64,000 nt of DNA from Volucribacter amazonae (GCF_029783845.1 NZ_LWID01000001.1:1550001-1614000), one strand, 5' to 3'; shown: positions 17,122-26,226, counted from the first letter of the stretch. The notes: a model not told the origin generated them from the letters alone. Numbers and translations: made by a program.

Positions 17122-18099
17122 TTATTCGGTATTTACCAGACTTAATGCCTGTTCTACCACTTCCACCCCAGCGTTGGGCTTAAAGGCATTTTCACTTAAA
17201 TAACGTCGCCATTGTCTTGCTCCTTTGCAATGTTGGAAAGCATTAATCATATGGCGTACAATATGGTTAAGTTGTGAACCTTGACTAAGTTCTTGTTCTA
17301 TATAGGGAAACATTTTGGTTACCGCTTGGCGAGGGGTAACAATGGGGCAAAGGGGATCAAATAAGGCTTGATCAATATAACCGAGTAAACTTGGATTTTG
17401 ATAGGCTTCTCGCCCCACCATTACGCCATCAACATAATTTAAATGTTGTTGTATTTCGGTAATAGTTTTGATACCGCCGTTAATCACGATCTTTAAATCA
17501 GGAAAATCTTGTTTAAGTTGATAAACTCTGGCGTAATCAAGTGGCGGAATTTCTCGATTTTGTTTTGGACTAAGCCCTGATAACCAAGCCTTGCGTGCGT
17601 GAATAATAAATTCTCGCCCACCAATTTGAGTGATATGTTGAATAAAATCCACTAAAAAAGCATAGCTATCTTGGTCATCAATGCCGATACGTGTTTTTAC
17701 CGTAACAGGGAGCGAAGTCGCTTGTTGCATTCGTTGCACACATTCGGCAACCAATGCGGGTTTTGCCATTAAGCAAGCACCAAACATACCATTTTGCACA
17801 CGATCTGAGGGACAACCCACATTAAGATTAATTTCGTGGTAGCCATATTGTTCCGCTAAACTTGCACAATGAGCGAGTTGTTGGGGATCGCTGCCACCTA
17901 ATTGTAGTGCCACAGGGTTTTCACTAGGGGTAAAGATGAGATGATCATATTTACTATGAATGATCGCCCCTGTGGTAACCATTTCACTATACAATAAAGC
18001 ATGCTGGCTAAATTGACGGTGAAAATAACGACAATGGCGGGTTGTCCAATCAAGCATTGGTGCAACAGAAAATCGCCCTCGATAAAAGTGTTTTTGCAT
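17122..18099 (-). CDS. dusA: tRNA-dihydrouridine(20/20a) synthase DusA
   Basis: DusA reduces U20 and U20a of tRNA to dihydrouridine with FMN and NADPH. The 325-residue protein begins at RFSVAPMLDWTTRHCRYF, with the TIM-barrel FMN-binding start. The catalytic Cys is in LNVGCPSDRVQNG. KTRIGIDD, FIIHARKAWLSGLSPK and NGGIK complete the DusA pattern; the HARKAWLxGLSPK segment is specific to DusA rather than DusB or DusC. It lies downstream of clcA on the same strand. Confidence 0.95.
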   Translation of the reverse strand: MQKHFYRGRFSVAPMLDWTTRHCRYFHRQFSQHALLYSEMVTTGAIIHSKYDHLIFTPSENPVALQLGGSDPQQLAHCASLAEQYGYHEINLNVGCPSDRVQNGMFGACLMAKPALVAECVQRMQQATSLPVTVKTRIGIDDQDSYAFLVDFIQHITQIGGREFIIHARKAWLSGLSPKQNREIPPLDYARVYQLKQDFPDLKIVINGGIKTITEIQQHLNYVDGVMVGREAYQNPSLLGYIDQALFDPLCPIVTPRQAVTKMFPYIEQELSQGSQLNHIVRHMINAFQHCKGARQWRRYLSENAFKPNAGVEVVEQALSLVNTE

Positions 18100-18190
18100 A
18101 ATTTGTCTTACTCTGTCTTACTCAAAGTGCGGTATGTTTTGCTAAAATTTTGAGGCTGGATTATAGCAAAGTTTTTTATTTGCCTAGGAT

Positions 18191-19571
18191 TTAATTTTCG
18201 GTTTTTTGATTCATTTGATGCTGAAATTTTTCTGCGACAAGGTGATAAAAAGGTTTTGGGCAGAATTGTTTGGAGATGATTGTAGCAATAAGGCAACAAA
18301 TCAACACCCACAATAATGCACTTTGGCTAGAGGTCATTTCCATCACAATAACGGCGGCAGTAACAGGCGATTGTGTTGTTGCCGCAAGAAATGCTGCCAT
18401 ACATAATAAAACGAGAAAGCGAGAATCTATACTACCGTCAGTAAATACCCAAATTTGATTCCCAATTCCAGCACCAATAGTGAGAGCTGGGGTAAATATT
18501 CCGCCTGCAATACCCGACCAATATGTCAAGACAGTAGCAAGTAGCTTAGCGATGCCAGTATATTCAGGTTGCAAAGTTTGCCCTTCCAATGCTGTTGTTA
18601 CTACGGTATAGCCTGTGCCATATGTTTGACCATGGGAATATAGCCCCAATAATGCAAGCATTAAACCGAGGAATAAAGCGGTATAAATAGGATGCTTTTG
18701 TACCCATTTCTTTGCGATGATAGGGAGGTAAGCCAATAATCCTTTAGCAAGTAGATGTGCAAAAACGCCCCCTAAAACACCACAGATAACACTGCACAAT
18801 AATAGCCATATTATAAGATGTTTTATGCTAGATGGACCTTCATATTGTGGAAAATAGGGATTATTACCTTGTATTAAAATTAACACGAACCCTGCGATAA
18901 GTACGCCTAATAAAACGCGTTTTCCCCAGCGTAAAGGTTTATTACGAGAAAGTTCTTCAATAGCGAAAATAATACCTGCTAATGGTGCATTAAAAGCGGC
19001 AGCTAATCCGCCAGCAGCCCCTGTTGTAATAAGTTCATTAATGGTTAATCCTTTAAAAGGCGAGTTGGTAACGGCGGCAAATATTTCCCCAATATAGCAT
19101 AACAGCAGCCCCTACTTGGACAGATGGTCCTTCCCGTCCAACCGAACCGCCAATTAGCATGGCGATAAAAGTGAGAGGAATTTTCCAAAGGGTTTGTTTG
19201 AATGTAATTAAGGTCGTTTTTTGGCTATGGTTATAAGGTAAATTAATTGAAGCTATAACTTGAGGAATACCACTACCTTTGGTATAAGGGGCATATTTTT
19301 GAGTAAACCAAACGAGAATAGATAAACCTAAAGGAAGTAATATTAAGGCAAGATAAGGATATTGACTTGCCCAATAAGCATTAATAGATAAGGCAATATC
19401 GGCAAGTTTTGCAAAGGCAAAAGAAAATAGAGCAACTAATGTTGCACCTATAAATAAACAGATAAACCCAATACTTTTATGTGAAATCCGAAGGGTTTGA
19501 CGACGTTTTTTATCTAAGTAACGCTCCCCTTTTTTAAAAAGGGATAATTTTATATCTTTTTTCATACTCAT
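18191..19571 (-). pseudogene. clcA: ClcA-type H+/Cl- exchange transporter, disrupted by a one-base frameshift
   Basis: The gene reads in two frames. The upstream part carries GSGIPQV and the gating motif GREGPSVQ, then stops at UAA (19053-19055). Shifting one base within the T4 run (AAAA at 19055-19058 on the plus strand) restores the expected continuation KGLTINELITTGAAGG, PLAGIIFAIEEL and GGIFTPALTIGAG through to 18191. The product would be about 460 residues with the usual ClC membrane fold. The start is uncertain: ATG 19571 or 19565. A pseudogene, a sequencing error or slippage are all possible; the break is directly visible. Confidence 0.85.
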
Positions 19572-19653
19572 TTTTAATGAGATGTGTATTTGTTTGTAGG
19601 GTATTTTCTGCTTATAGAGTATGAAATGCAATAGTTTTATTCTATGAAAATTC

Positions 19654-19682
19654 TTGCAATCGCTTATTAACTTGTGTAGAAT
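19654..19682 (+). promoter_or_regulatory. Sigma-70 promoter of the S10 operon
   Basis: TTGCAA (19654-19659) and TAGAAT (19677-19682) are separated by exactly 17 bases, with AT-rich sequence upstream. Transcription would start near 19690, giving a leader of about 190 bases before rpsJ. Confidence 0.75.
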
Positions 19683-19689
19683 ACGCCCA

Positions 19690-19877
19690 CTTTCTTTTTT
19701 GAAAGTCATTTGATGTAATCATTTATCAAATGAGTATGGAGATTTTTCATACTAACAATGTTCCCGATTTGGGGACTATATAAAGAGGTTAACTGCACTT
19801 CCTTTTCTTTTTTAAATGATAGAAAAGTGATGGTGTCAGTTTTATTATTAGCTAATTTTTATTGGAGCTCTGGTCTA
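19690..19877 (+). promoter_or_regulatory. S10 operon leader, likely L4-responsive
   Basis: The leader has successive hairpins. TCATTTGAT (19706-19714) pairs with ATCAAATGA (19725-19733), AGTATG (19733-19738) with CATACT (19748-19753), and GTTCCC (19760-19765) with GGGGAC (19771-19776). A further CTTTTC/GAAAAG stem follows near 19803-19829. In E. coli L4 binds such a leader to repress the operon by attenuation and translation block. The position and length fit, but L4 control here is inferred. Confidence 0.55.
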
Positions 19878-20189
19878 ATGCAGAACCAAAGAATCCGTAT
19901 CCGCTTAAAAGCATTCGATCATCGTTTGATCGATCAATCTACTGCGGAGATCGTAGAAACAGCTAAACGTACTGGTGCACAAGTTCGTGGTCCAATTCCT
20001 TTACCAACTCGTAAAGAACGTTTTACAGTATTGATTTCACCACACGTCAACAAAGATGCACGTGATCAATATGAAATTCGTACTCACAAACGTTTAGTTG
20101 ATATTGTTGAGCCAACAGAAAAAACTGTTGATGCATTAATGCGTTTAGATTTAGCTGCCGGTGTTGACGTGCAGATTAGTCTAGGTTAA
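19878..20189 (+). CDS. rpsJ: 30S ribosomal protein S10
   Basis: S10 is part of the 30S head and also serves as NusE in antitermination. The ATG at 19878 gives 103 residues, exactly the E. coli length, beginning [20 protein letters not shown] longer in-frame extension to 19758 would cover the leader and is not real. GAGCT-type purine sequence precedes the start. It is the first gene of the S10 operon and is followed by rplC. Confidence 0.98.
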
Positions 20190-20203
20190 TAGAGGTTATT
20201 ACA

Positions 20204-20830
20204 ATGATTGGTTTAGTCGGTCGTAAAGTGGGTATGACACGTATCTTCAATGAAGATGGCGTTTCTGTACCTGTTACTGTAATCGAAATTGAAGCCAACC
20301 GTGTTACTCAAGTTAAAACTGTTGAAACAGATGGCTATTCTGCAATTCAAGTTACTACTGGCTCAAAAAAAGCAAGTCGTGTAACTAAGCCAGAAGCGGG
20401 TCATTTTGCGAAAGCAGGTGTTGAAGCTGGTCGCGGTTTATGGGAATTTCGTACTGAAGGTGAAGAATACACCTTAGGTCAAGAGATTAATGTTGACATC
20501 TTTGCAGATGTTAAAAAAGTTGATGTTACTGGTACATCTAAAGGTAAAGGATTTGCTGGCGGTGTTAAACGTTGGAATTTCCGTACTCAAGATGCAAGCC
20601 ACGGTAACTCTTTATCACATCGTGTACTTGGTTCTATTGGTCAAAACCAAACACCAGGTCGTGTGTTTAAAGGTAAAAAAATGGCGGGACAATTAGGTAA
20701 TGAACGTGTAACCGTTCAATCCCTTGAAGTTGTTCGTGTTGATGCTGAGCGTAAATTATTATTAGTAAAAGGTGCTGTTCCGGGTGCAACTAATAGTAAT
20801 GTTATCGTCAAACCAGCAATTAAAGCATAA
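20204..20830 (+). CDS. rplC: 50S ribosomal protein L3
   Basis: L3 is an early 50S assembly protein whose extended loop reaches the peptidyl transferase centre. The 208-residue protein starts MIGLVGRKVGMTRIF. The central motif SLSHRVLGSIGQNQTPGRV contains the Gln that PrmB methylates in E. coli. Length is one short of E. coli L3. It is the second gene of the S10 operon, 14 bases after rpsJ. Confidence 0.98.
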   Translation: MIGLVGRKVGMTRIFNEDGVSVPVTVIEIEANRVTQVKTVETDGYSAIQVTTGSKKASRVTKPEAGHFAKAGVEAGRGLWEFRTEGEEYTLGQEINVDIFADVKKVDVTGTSKGKGFAGGVKRWNFRTQDASHGNSLSHRVLGSIGQNQTPGRVFKGKKMAGQLGNERVTVQSLEVVRVDAERKLLLVKGAVPGATNSNVIVKPAIKA

Positions 20831-20845
20831 GTCTAGGAGATAGAG

Positions 20846-21451
20846 ATGGAATTAGTAACTAAAGATGCACAAAGTGCATTGACTGTTTCTGAAACTACCT
20901 TCGGACGTGAGTTTAACGAAGCGTTGATTCACCAAGTTGTTGTTGCTTATGCAGCAGGTGCTCGTCAAGGTTCTCGTGCCCAAAAATCTCGTGCTGAAGT
21001 GTCTGGTTCAGGTAAAAAACCTTGGCGTCAAAAAGGTACTGGTCGTGCCCGTTCGGGTGATATTAAATCACCAATTTGGCGTTCTGGTGGTGTAACTTTC
21101 GCAGCAAAACCACAAGATCACAGCCAAAAAGTGAACAAAAAAATGTATCGTGGTGCGATTAAAAGTATTCTTTCTGAATTAGTTCGTCAAGAGCGTTTAA
21201 TCGTTGTTGAGAAATTTGAAATTGATGCACCAAAAACTAAAGTTTTAGTGCAAAAATTAAAAGAATTAGCACTTGATGATGTATTAATCATCAAAGCAAG
21301 TGTAGATGAAAATCTATTCTTAGCTGCACGTAACTTATATAAAGTTGATGTTCGTGATGTGCAAGGTATCGATCCAGTAAGTTTAATCGCTTTTGATAAA
21401 GTGGTGGTTACTGTTGATGCGGTAAAACAAATTGAGGAGATGTTAGCATGA
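20846..21451 (+). CDS. rplD: 50S ribosomal protein L4
   Basis: L4 lines the exit tunnel and, in E. coli, is the autogenous repressor of this operon. The 201-residue length equals E. coli L4. The extended loop GSGKKPWRQKGTGRARSG (about residues 54-71) is the tunnel loop where macrolide-resistance changes occur in other bacteria; it looks wild type here. The stop overlaps rplW by four bases (ATGA). Confidence 0.98.
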   Translation: MELVTKDAQSALTVSETTFGREFNEALIHQVVVAYAAGARQGSRAQKSRAEVSGSGKKPWRQKGTGRARSGDIKSPIWRSGGVTFAAKPQDHSQKVNKKMYRGAIKSILSELVRQERLIVVEKFEIDAPKTKVLVQKLKELALDDVLIIKASVDENLFLAARNLYKVDVRDVQGIDPVSLIAFDKVVVTVDAVKQIEEMLA

Positions 21452-21750
21452 GTCAAGAACGTTTGCTAAGAGTGCTTAAAGCACCGCATGTCTCTGAAAA
21501 GGCAACAAATAACGCTGAGAAGTCTAACACTATCGTGTTCAAAGTCGCTTTAGATGCAAATAAAGTAGAAATCGCTAATGCGGTTGAACAATTATTCGAA
21601 GTGAAAGTGGATTCTGTTCGTACTGTGGTTGTTAAAGGTAAAACCAAACGTCATGGTGCAAGAATTGGACGCCGCAGTGACTGGAAAAAAGCTTATGTAA
21701 CGCTACAAGAAGGTCAAGAATTAGACTTTGTTGATAGTGCGGTAGAGTAA
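21448..21750 (+). CDS. rplW: 50S ribosomal protein L23
   Basis: L23 sits at the tunnel exit and docks trigger factor and the signal recognition particle. It is 100 residues long, as in E. coli, with the typical LLRVLKAPHVSEKAT start and VKGKTKRHGARIGRRSDWKKA central segment. The four-base overlap with rplD indicates coupled translation. rplB follows after 19 bases with a GGAGG Shine-Dalgarno sequence. Confidence 0.98.
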   Translation: MSQERLLRVLKAPHVSEKATNNAEKSNTIVFKVALDANKVEIANAVEQLFEVKVDSVRTVVVKGKTKRHGARIGRRSDWKKAYVTLQEGQELDFVDSAVE

Positions 21751-21769
21751 TTCGGAGGATTAGAAGAAG

Positions 21770-22591
21770 ATGGCTATCGTAAAATGTAAGCCGACCTCCG
21801 CTGGTCGTCGTCATGTTGTTAAAGTTGTTAACCCAGATTTATATAAAGGTAAGCCTTATGCACCTTTATTAGCAACAAAATCTAAAACGGGTGGTCGTAA
21901 CAACCTAGGTCGTATCACTACACGTCATATCGGTGGTGGTCATAAACAACATTATCGTCTAATTGATTTTAAACGTAATAAATTAGATATTCCTGCGGTT
22001 GTTGAGCGTCTAGAATATGATCCAAATCGTTCTGCAAATATTGCTTTAGTGTTATATAAAGACGGTGAACGCCGTTATATCTTAGCACCTAAAGGTTTAT
22101 CTGTAGGCGATCAAATCCAAGCTGGTGTGAATGCGGCAATTAAAGTTGGTAATAGCTTACCAATGCGTAATATCCCAGTTGGTTCAACTGTACATAATGT
22201 TGAATTAAAACCAGGTAAAGGCGGACAAATTGCACGTTCAGCTGGTGCTTATGTACAAATTATTGCACGTGAAGGTAACTATGTAACCTTACGTTTACGT
22301 TCTGGTGAAATGCGTAAAGTATTAGCAGAATGTTGTGCAACTATCGGTGAAGTGGGTAACTCAGAACATATGTTACGTGTACTTGGTAAAGCAGGTGCAA
22401 GTCGTTGGAGAGGTATTCGTCCAACTGTTCGCGGTACAGCAATGAACCCGGTAGATCACCCTCATGGTGGTGGTGAAGGTCGTAACTTTGGTAAACATCC
22501 TGTGACTCCATGGGGCGTTCAGACTAAAGGTAAGAAAACTCGCCATAACAAACGTACTGATAAATATATCGTACGCCGCCGTGGTAAATAA
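21770..22591 (+). CDS. rplB: 50S ribosomal protein L2
   Basis: L2 is needed for subunit association and supports the peptidyl transferase centre. The 273-residue length equals E. coli L2. It begins MAIVKCKPTSAGRRHVVKV, and the conserved C-terminal NPVDHPHGGGEGRN, with the His important for activity in E. coli, is intact. It lies in the middle of the S10 operon before rpsS. Confidence 0.98.
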   Translation: MAIVKCKPTSAGRRHVVKVVNPDLYKGKPYAPLLATKSKTGGRNNLGRITTRHIGGGHKQHYRLIDFKRNKLDIPAVVERLEYDPNRSANIALVLYKDGERRYILAPKGLSVGDQIQAGVNAAIKVGNSLPMRNIPVGSTVHNVELKPGKGGQIARSAGAYVQIIAREGNYVTLRLRSGEMRKVLAECCATIGEVGNSEHMLRVLGKAGASRWRGIRPTVRGTAMNPVDHPHGGGEGRNFGKHPVTPWGVQTKGKKTRHNKRTDKYIVRRRGK

Positions 22592-22619
22592 TTTTTTTTG
22601 ATTAGATAGAGGATAAACC

Positions 22620-22895
22620 ATGCCACGTTCTCTCAAGAAGGGTCCATTCCTTGACCTACACTTGTTGAAGAAGGTAGAGAAAGCGGTGGAAAGCGGGGAT
22701 AAAAAACCAATTAAAACTTGGTCCCGTCGTTCAATGATCATTCCATCAATGATTGGATTGACCATCGCTGTCCATAATGGTCGTCAGCACGTTCCTGTAT
22801 TTATTTCTGATGAAATGATCGGTCATAAATTAGGTGAATTTGCACCGACTCGTACTTACCGCGGTCATGCTGCGGATAAGAAAGCTAAGAAGTAA
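22620..22895 (+). CDS. rpsS: 30S ribosomal protein S19
   Basis: S19 is in the 30S head and contacts S13 and the A-site finger. The 91-residue protein starts MPRSLKKGPFLDLHLL and has the conserved IIPSMIGLTIAVHNGRQHVP core. The stop is 10 bases before rplV. Length and order match the S10 operon of E. coli. Confidence 0.98.
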   Translation: MPRSLKKGPFLDLHLLKKVEKAVESGDKKPIKTWSRRSMIIPSMIGLTIAVHNGRQHVPVFISDEMIGHKLGEFAPTRTYRGHAADKKAKK

Positions 22896-22905
22896 GGGGT
22901 AAAAG

Positions 22906-23238
22906 ATGGAAACTATTGCAAAACATCGTTACGCTCGCACTTCAGCACAAAAAGCTCGTTTAGTTGCGGACTTAATCCGCGGTAAAAAAGTCGCTCAAGC
23001 GTTAGAAATCTTAACTTATACTAATAAAAAAGCAGCTGCTTTAGTTAAGAAAGTGCTTGAATCAGCGATTGCTAATGCAGAGCATAATGACGGTGCAGAT
23101 ATCGATGATCTTAAAGTTGCTAAGATTTTTGTAGATGAAGGTCCTAGCATGAAACGTGTTATGCCACGAGCTAAAGGTCGTGCAGATCGTATTTTAAAAC
23201 GTACAAGCCACATTACAGTGGTTGTGTCAGATCGTTAA
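22906..23238 (+). CDS. rplV: 50S ribosomal protein L22
   Basis: L22 spans the 50S subunit, and its beta-hairpin lines the exit tunnel. It is 110 residues long, as in E. coli. METIAKHRYARTSAQKARLV forms the N-terminus, and the hairpin region MKRVMPRAKGRADRILKRTS is intact. It lies between rpsS and rpsC in the S10 operon. Confidence 0.98.
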   Translation: METIAKHRYARTSAQKARLVADLIRGKKVAQALEILTYTNKKAAALVKKVLESAIANAEHNDGADIDDLKVAKIFVDEGPSMKRVMPRAKGRADRILKRTSHITVVVSDR

Positions 23239-23255
23239 GAGTAGAGGAATAGCAA

Positions 23256-23963
23256 ATGGGTCAAAAAGTACATCCACATGGTATTCGCTTAGGTATTGTT
23301 AAACCTTGGAACTCTACTTGGTTCGCGAATACACAAGATTTCGCTGATAATTTAGATGGCGATTTCAAAGTACGTAAATTCTTAAATAAAAAGTTAGCGA
23401 ATGCTTCTGTTTCACGTATCACTATTGAACGTCCAGCAAAAAGTATTCGAGTAACTATTCACACAGCTCGCCCGGGTATCGTAATTGGTAAAAAAGGCGA
23501 AGATGTTGAAAAATTACGCAATGCAGTAGCAACTATTGCTGGTGTACCTGCACAAATTAACATCGCTGAAGTGAAAAAACCTGAATTAGATGCAAAATTG
23601 GTTGCAGAAAACATTGCTTCTCAACTTGAGCGCCGTGTAATGTTCCGTCGTGCGATGAAAAAAGCCGTACAAAATGCAATGCGTTTAGGAGCAAAAGGTA
23701 TCAAAGTTGAAGTAAGCGGTCGTTTAGGTGGTGCAGAAATTGCACGTTCAGAATGGTATCGTGAAGGTCGTGTACCTCTTCATACTCTTCGTGCAGACAT
23801 CGATTATAGCACAGCTGAAGCTCATACAACTTACGGCGTTATCGGCGTAAAAGTATGGATCTTCAAAGGTGAGATTTTAGGTGGTATGGCTGCAGTGGCA
23901 CAACAACCAGAACAACAACCTGCCACGCCGAAAAAGGCACCTCGTGGTAAAGGTCGTAAGTAA
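23256..23963 (+). CDS. rpsC: 30S ribosomal protein S3
   Basis: S3 lies at the mRNA entry site and contributes to mRNA helicase activity. The 235-residue protein has an N-terminal type II KH domain with the GxxG-type loop PGIVIGKKGEDVEKLR (about residues 72-87). The C-terminal tail is slightly longer than in E. coli and Gln/Pro/Lys-rich (QQPEQQPATPKKAPRGKGRK). It is followed by rplP after 13 bases. Confidence 0.98.
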   Translation: MGQKVHPHGIRLGIVKPWNSTWFANTQDFADNLDGDFKVRKFLNKKLANASVSRITIERPAKSIRVTIHTARPGIVIGKKGEDVEKLRNAVATIAGVPAQINIAEVKKPELDAKLVAENIASQLERRVMFRRAMKKAVQNAMRLGAKGIKVEVSGRLGGAEIARSEWYREGRVPLHTLRADIDYSTAEAHTTYGVIGVKVWIFKGEILGGMAAVAQQPEQQPATPKKAPRGKGRK

Positions 23964-23976
23964 GGAGAACTGCTAA

Positions 23977-24387
23977 ATGTTGCAACCAAAACGTACAAAA
24001 TTCCGCAAAGTCCACAAAGGTCGTAACCGTGGTATTGCTGGTGGTACAGAAGTTAGCTTCGGTACTTACGGTTTAAAAGCAATTGGTCGTGGTCGTTTAA
24101 CTGCGCGTCAAATTGAAGCCGCTCGTCGTGCAATGACGCGTGCTGTAAAACGTCAAGGTAAAATCTGGATCCGAGTATTCCCAGATAAACCAATTACAGA
24201 AAAACCATTAGAAGTCCGTATGGGTAAAGGTAAAGGTAACGTTGAGTACTGGGTAGCCCTAATCCAGCCGGGTAAAGTATTATATGAAATGGACGGTGTA
24301 TCTGAAGAAATTGCCCGCAATGCTTTTGCATTAGCTGCGGCAAAACTTCCATTCAAAACAACGTTCGTAACTAAGACGGTGATGTAA
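23977..24387 (+). CDS. rplP: 50S ribosomal protein L16
   Basis: L16 is a late 50S assembly protein that helps shape the A site. It is 136 residues long, equal to E. coli, starting [19 protein letters not shown]; the conserved [20 protein letters not shown] segment is present. The stop shares one base with the rpmC start (TAATG). Confidence 0.98.
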
Positions 24388-24578
24388 TGAAAGCTCAAGA
24401 ACTACGTACAAAAAGTGTTGAAGAGCTGAATGCTGAATTGGTTAACTTGTTAGGTGAGCAATTCAAGTTGCGTATGCAAGCAGCCACCGGTCAGCTTCAA
24501 CAAACCCATCAGTTAAAACAAGTGCGCCGTAGTATCGCACAGGTAAAAACTGTTCTAACAGAGAAGGCGGGTGAGTAA
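24387..24578 (+). CDS. rpmC: 50S ribosomal protein L29
   Basis: L29 is a small helical protein at the tunnel exit. Its 63 residues match E. coli, starting [18 protein letters not shown], with the family motif [20 protein letters not shown]. It overlaps both neighbours by one base (TAATG at each end), giving a tightly coupled rplP-rpmC-rpsQ block. Confidence 0.97.
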
Positions 24579-24835
24579 TGACTGATAAAATTCGCACATT
24601 GCAAGGTCGTGTAATTAGCGACAAAATGGATAAATCTTTTACAATCGCGATTGAGCGTTTCGTAAAACACCCGTTATACGGTAAATTTATCCGTCGCACT
24701 ACAAAATTACATGTGCATGACGAAAACAATCAAGCTAAAGAAGGTGATATTGTTGAGATTCGTGAATGTCGTCCAATCTCTAAAACAAAATCCCACACTT
24801 TAGTTCGTGTTGTTGAAAAAGCAGTAAATGCTTAA
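24578..24835 (+). CDS. rpsQ: 30S ribosomal protein S17
   Basis: S17 is an early 30S assembly protein with an OB fold. It is 85 residues long and begins [20 protein letters not shown], with the conserved SFTIAIERFVKHPLYGKFIR. It is the last gene of the S10 operon and is followed by a strong terminator. The next gene is an unrelated AT-rich one instead of rplN. Confidence 0.98.
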   Translation: MTDKIRTLQGRVISDKMDKSFTIAIERFVKHPLYGKFIRRTTKLHVHDENNQAKEGDIVEIRECRPISKTKSHTLVRVVEKAVNA

Positions 24836-24852
24836 TCAACCAACTTAATCTT

Positions 24853-24882
24853 TAAATGCCCTCTTTTGAGGGCATTTTTTTG
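24853..24882 (+). terminator. Strong intrinsic terminator of the S10 operon
   Basis: AAATGCCCTC (24854-24863) and GAGGGCATTT (24868-24877) form a perfect 10-bp stem with a TTTT loop, followed by eight T residues (24874-24881). Confidence 0.92.
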
Positions 24883-24990
24883 TCATGGAGTCTAGATTTT
24901 AATCATTAGGATAGTATAAAATGAAATAGTATTGAAATTAGATATGCTTGTTCGTTTTCTCAAATAATACTAATGTAAGAGAGGAATAAT

Positions 24991-26226
24991 ATGATAAAAA
25001 TGGAATATACTTTTTGGAATGTAGGGCAAGGGCTGTTTTCTAGTGGCAGAATAATCGATAATAATAAAGAATTTATTTGGGTCTATGACTGTGGTTCAAC
25101 AAATCAGCATCATATTATTCCCTCTGTAAAAAAAATGAAGGATAGATATCAGAATAAAGTCATTGATTTGCTTGCTATATCCCACTTTGATAAAGATCAT
25201 ATTTCAGGATTATCTGAGTTACTAAAAGGGAGAACTGTTCGCTATTTATTTATGCCATATTACCCATTAGAGGAACGATTATTTATCTTTTTTAAAAATA
25301 AAGTAGATAAATCTTTATTTGAGTTCTATTTAAATCCTTTCCAGTATTTACAAAAACATTATGGTGATTCTTTAACGGATAGTTGTACTATTATTCTTAT
25401 TCCTCCGTCTACGTCAGATGAAAATTCCGATAGTGGAAATTTTTCAACTATTAATTTTGATGAATTTGATGAGTTTGATAAAAGTGATATTAATACTAAA
25501 AATGGTCTTAAATATTTAGATAGTGATTCAATAGGGGAAAATATTAAGTTTACTATTGTTTCTCTTAAAAAAGCGATTAAATTTACTTATCAAGGAATTA
25601 GTTTTATTCCTTACAATATGCCTTTGCAGGTTGTTGGTATACCTGCAAACTTAGAAAAATTGAAACAAGATATTAAGAATATTTTAAGTAAATATAATAA
25701 TGATATTAGCAATGCTCTCATTGATTTGAAAAATCTATATAAAAAAAGGTTTACTAATAAGCAAAATATTATCTCATTGTTTTTGTATGTATTGCCAGAT
25801 CAAGGAGTATTTAATAAGATTACGCTTACAAATGAAGTTGATATAACTAGTAATAAATATTTTTGTTTCCTTAATAGGCTAAGGCATTATTTTGGTTATT
25901 GTCAATGCTTAAATAATTATAATGGATTTGCTCTTTTATATACAGGAGATGGTAATTTAAATAAGAAAGAATATTTTAAATTATTAGAAGATTATATTGG
26001 TGTTGACAATATAGAAAAAATGTTTTGTTTGCAAGTACCACATCATGGCTCTAGATCTAATTGGTATCAAGGGTTAGCTAATGATATAGAGGCAAAAATT
26101 GCAGTTTTTTCAGCCAATCCGTTAGGACGTTATCATCATCCTCATTTTGAAGTCTTATCAGATTTTTTACCTTGCAGAACTTTTACTGTTGATCTGTATC
26201 AGAATTTAACGATCAAATATCAATAA
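24991..26226 (+). CDS. Metallo-beta-lactamase-fold hydrolase (ComEC/Rec2-type), accessory gene between S10 and spc operons
   Basis: A 411-residue protein with the motifs of a ComEC-type metallo-beta-lactamase domain: FWNVGQG (residues 8-14), VYDCGS (31-36), metal-binding SHFDKDHISGL (64-74), LLYTGDGN (about 310) and LQVPHHGSRSNW near residue 350. No membrane segment or signal is evident, so it is probably a cytosolic hydrolase or nuclease-like protein. The middle (about 140-290) is acidic, Lys-rich and unrecognised. Codon use is far more AT-rich than in the flanking ribosomal genes, suggesting transfer. GAGAGG precedes the ATG. The substrate is unknown. Confidence 0.8.
   Translation: MIKMEYTFWNVGQGLFSSGRIIDNNKEFIWVYDCGSTNQHHIIPSVKKMKDRYQNKVIDLLAISHFDKDHISGLSELLKGRTVRYLFMPYYPLEERLFIFFKNKVDKSLFEFYLNPFQYLQKHYGDSLTDSCTIILIPPSTSDENSDSGNFSTINFDEFDEFDKSDINTKNGLKYLDSDSIGENIKFTIVSLKKAIKFTYQGISFIPYNMPLQVVGIPANLEKLKQDIKNILSKYNNDISNALIDLKNLYKKRFTNKQNIISLFLYVLPDQGVFNKITLTNEVDITSNKYFCFLNRLRHYFGYCQCLNNYNGFALLYTGDGNLNKKEYFKLLEDYIGVDNIEKMFCLQVPHHGSRSNWYQGLANDIEAKIAVFSANPLGRYHHPHFEVLSDFLPCRTFTVDLYQNLTIKYQ

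Noticed and set aside
18108..18123. Tandem GTCTTACTC(T) repeat upstream of dusA
   Set aside because: Only two short units are present, too few to support a functional call.
19758..19877. N-terminal extension of S10
   Set aside because: It covers the structured leader; the ATG at 19878 gives the exact 103-residue family length.
24882..24990. Direct repeats or attachment sites flanking the inserted metallo-beta-lactamase gene
   Set aside because: No convincing matching sequence of 10 or more bases was found on both sides; only AT-rich similarity.
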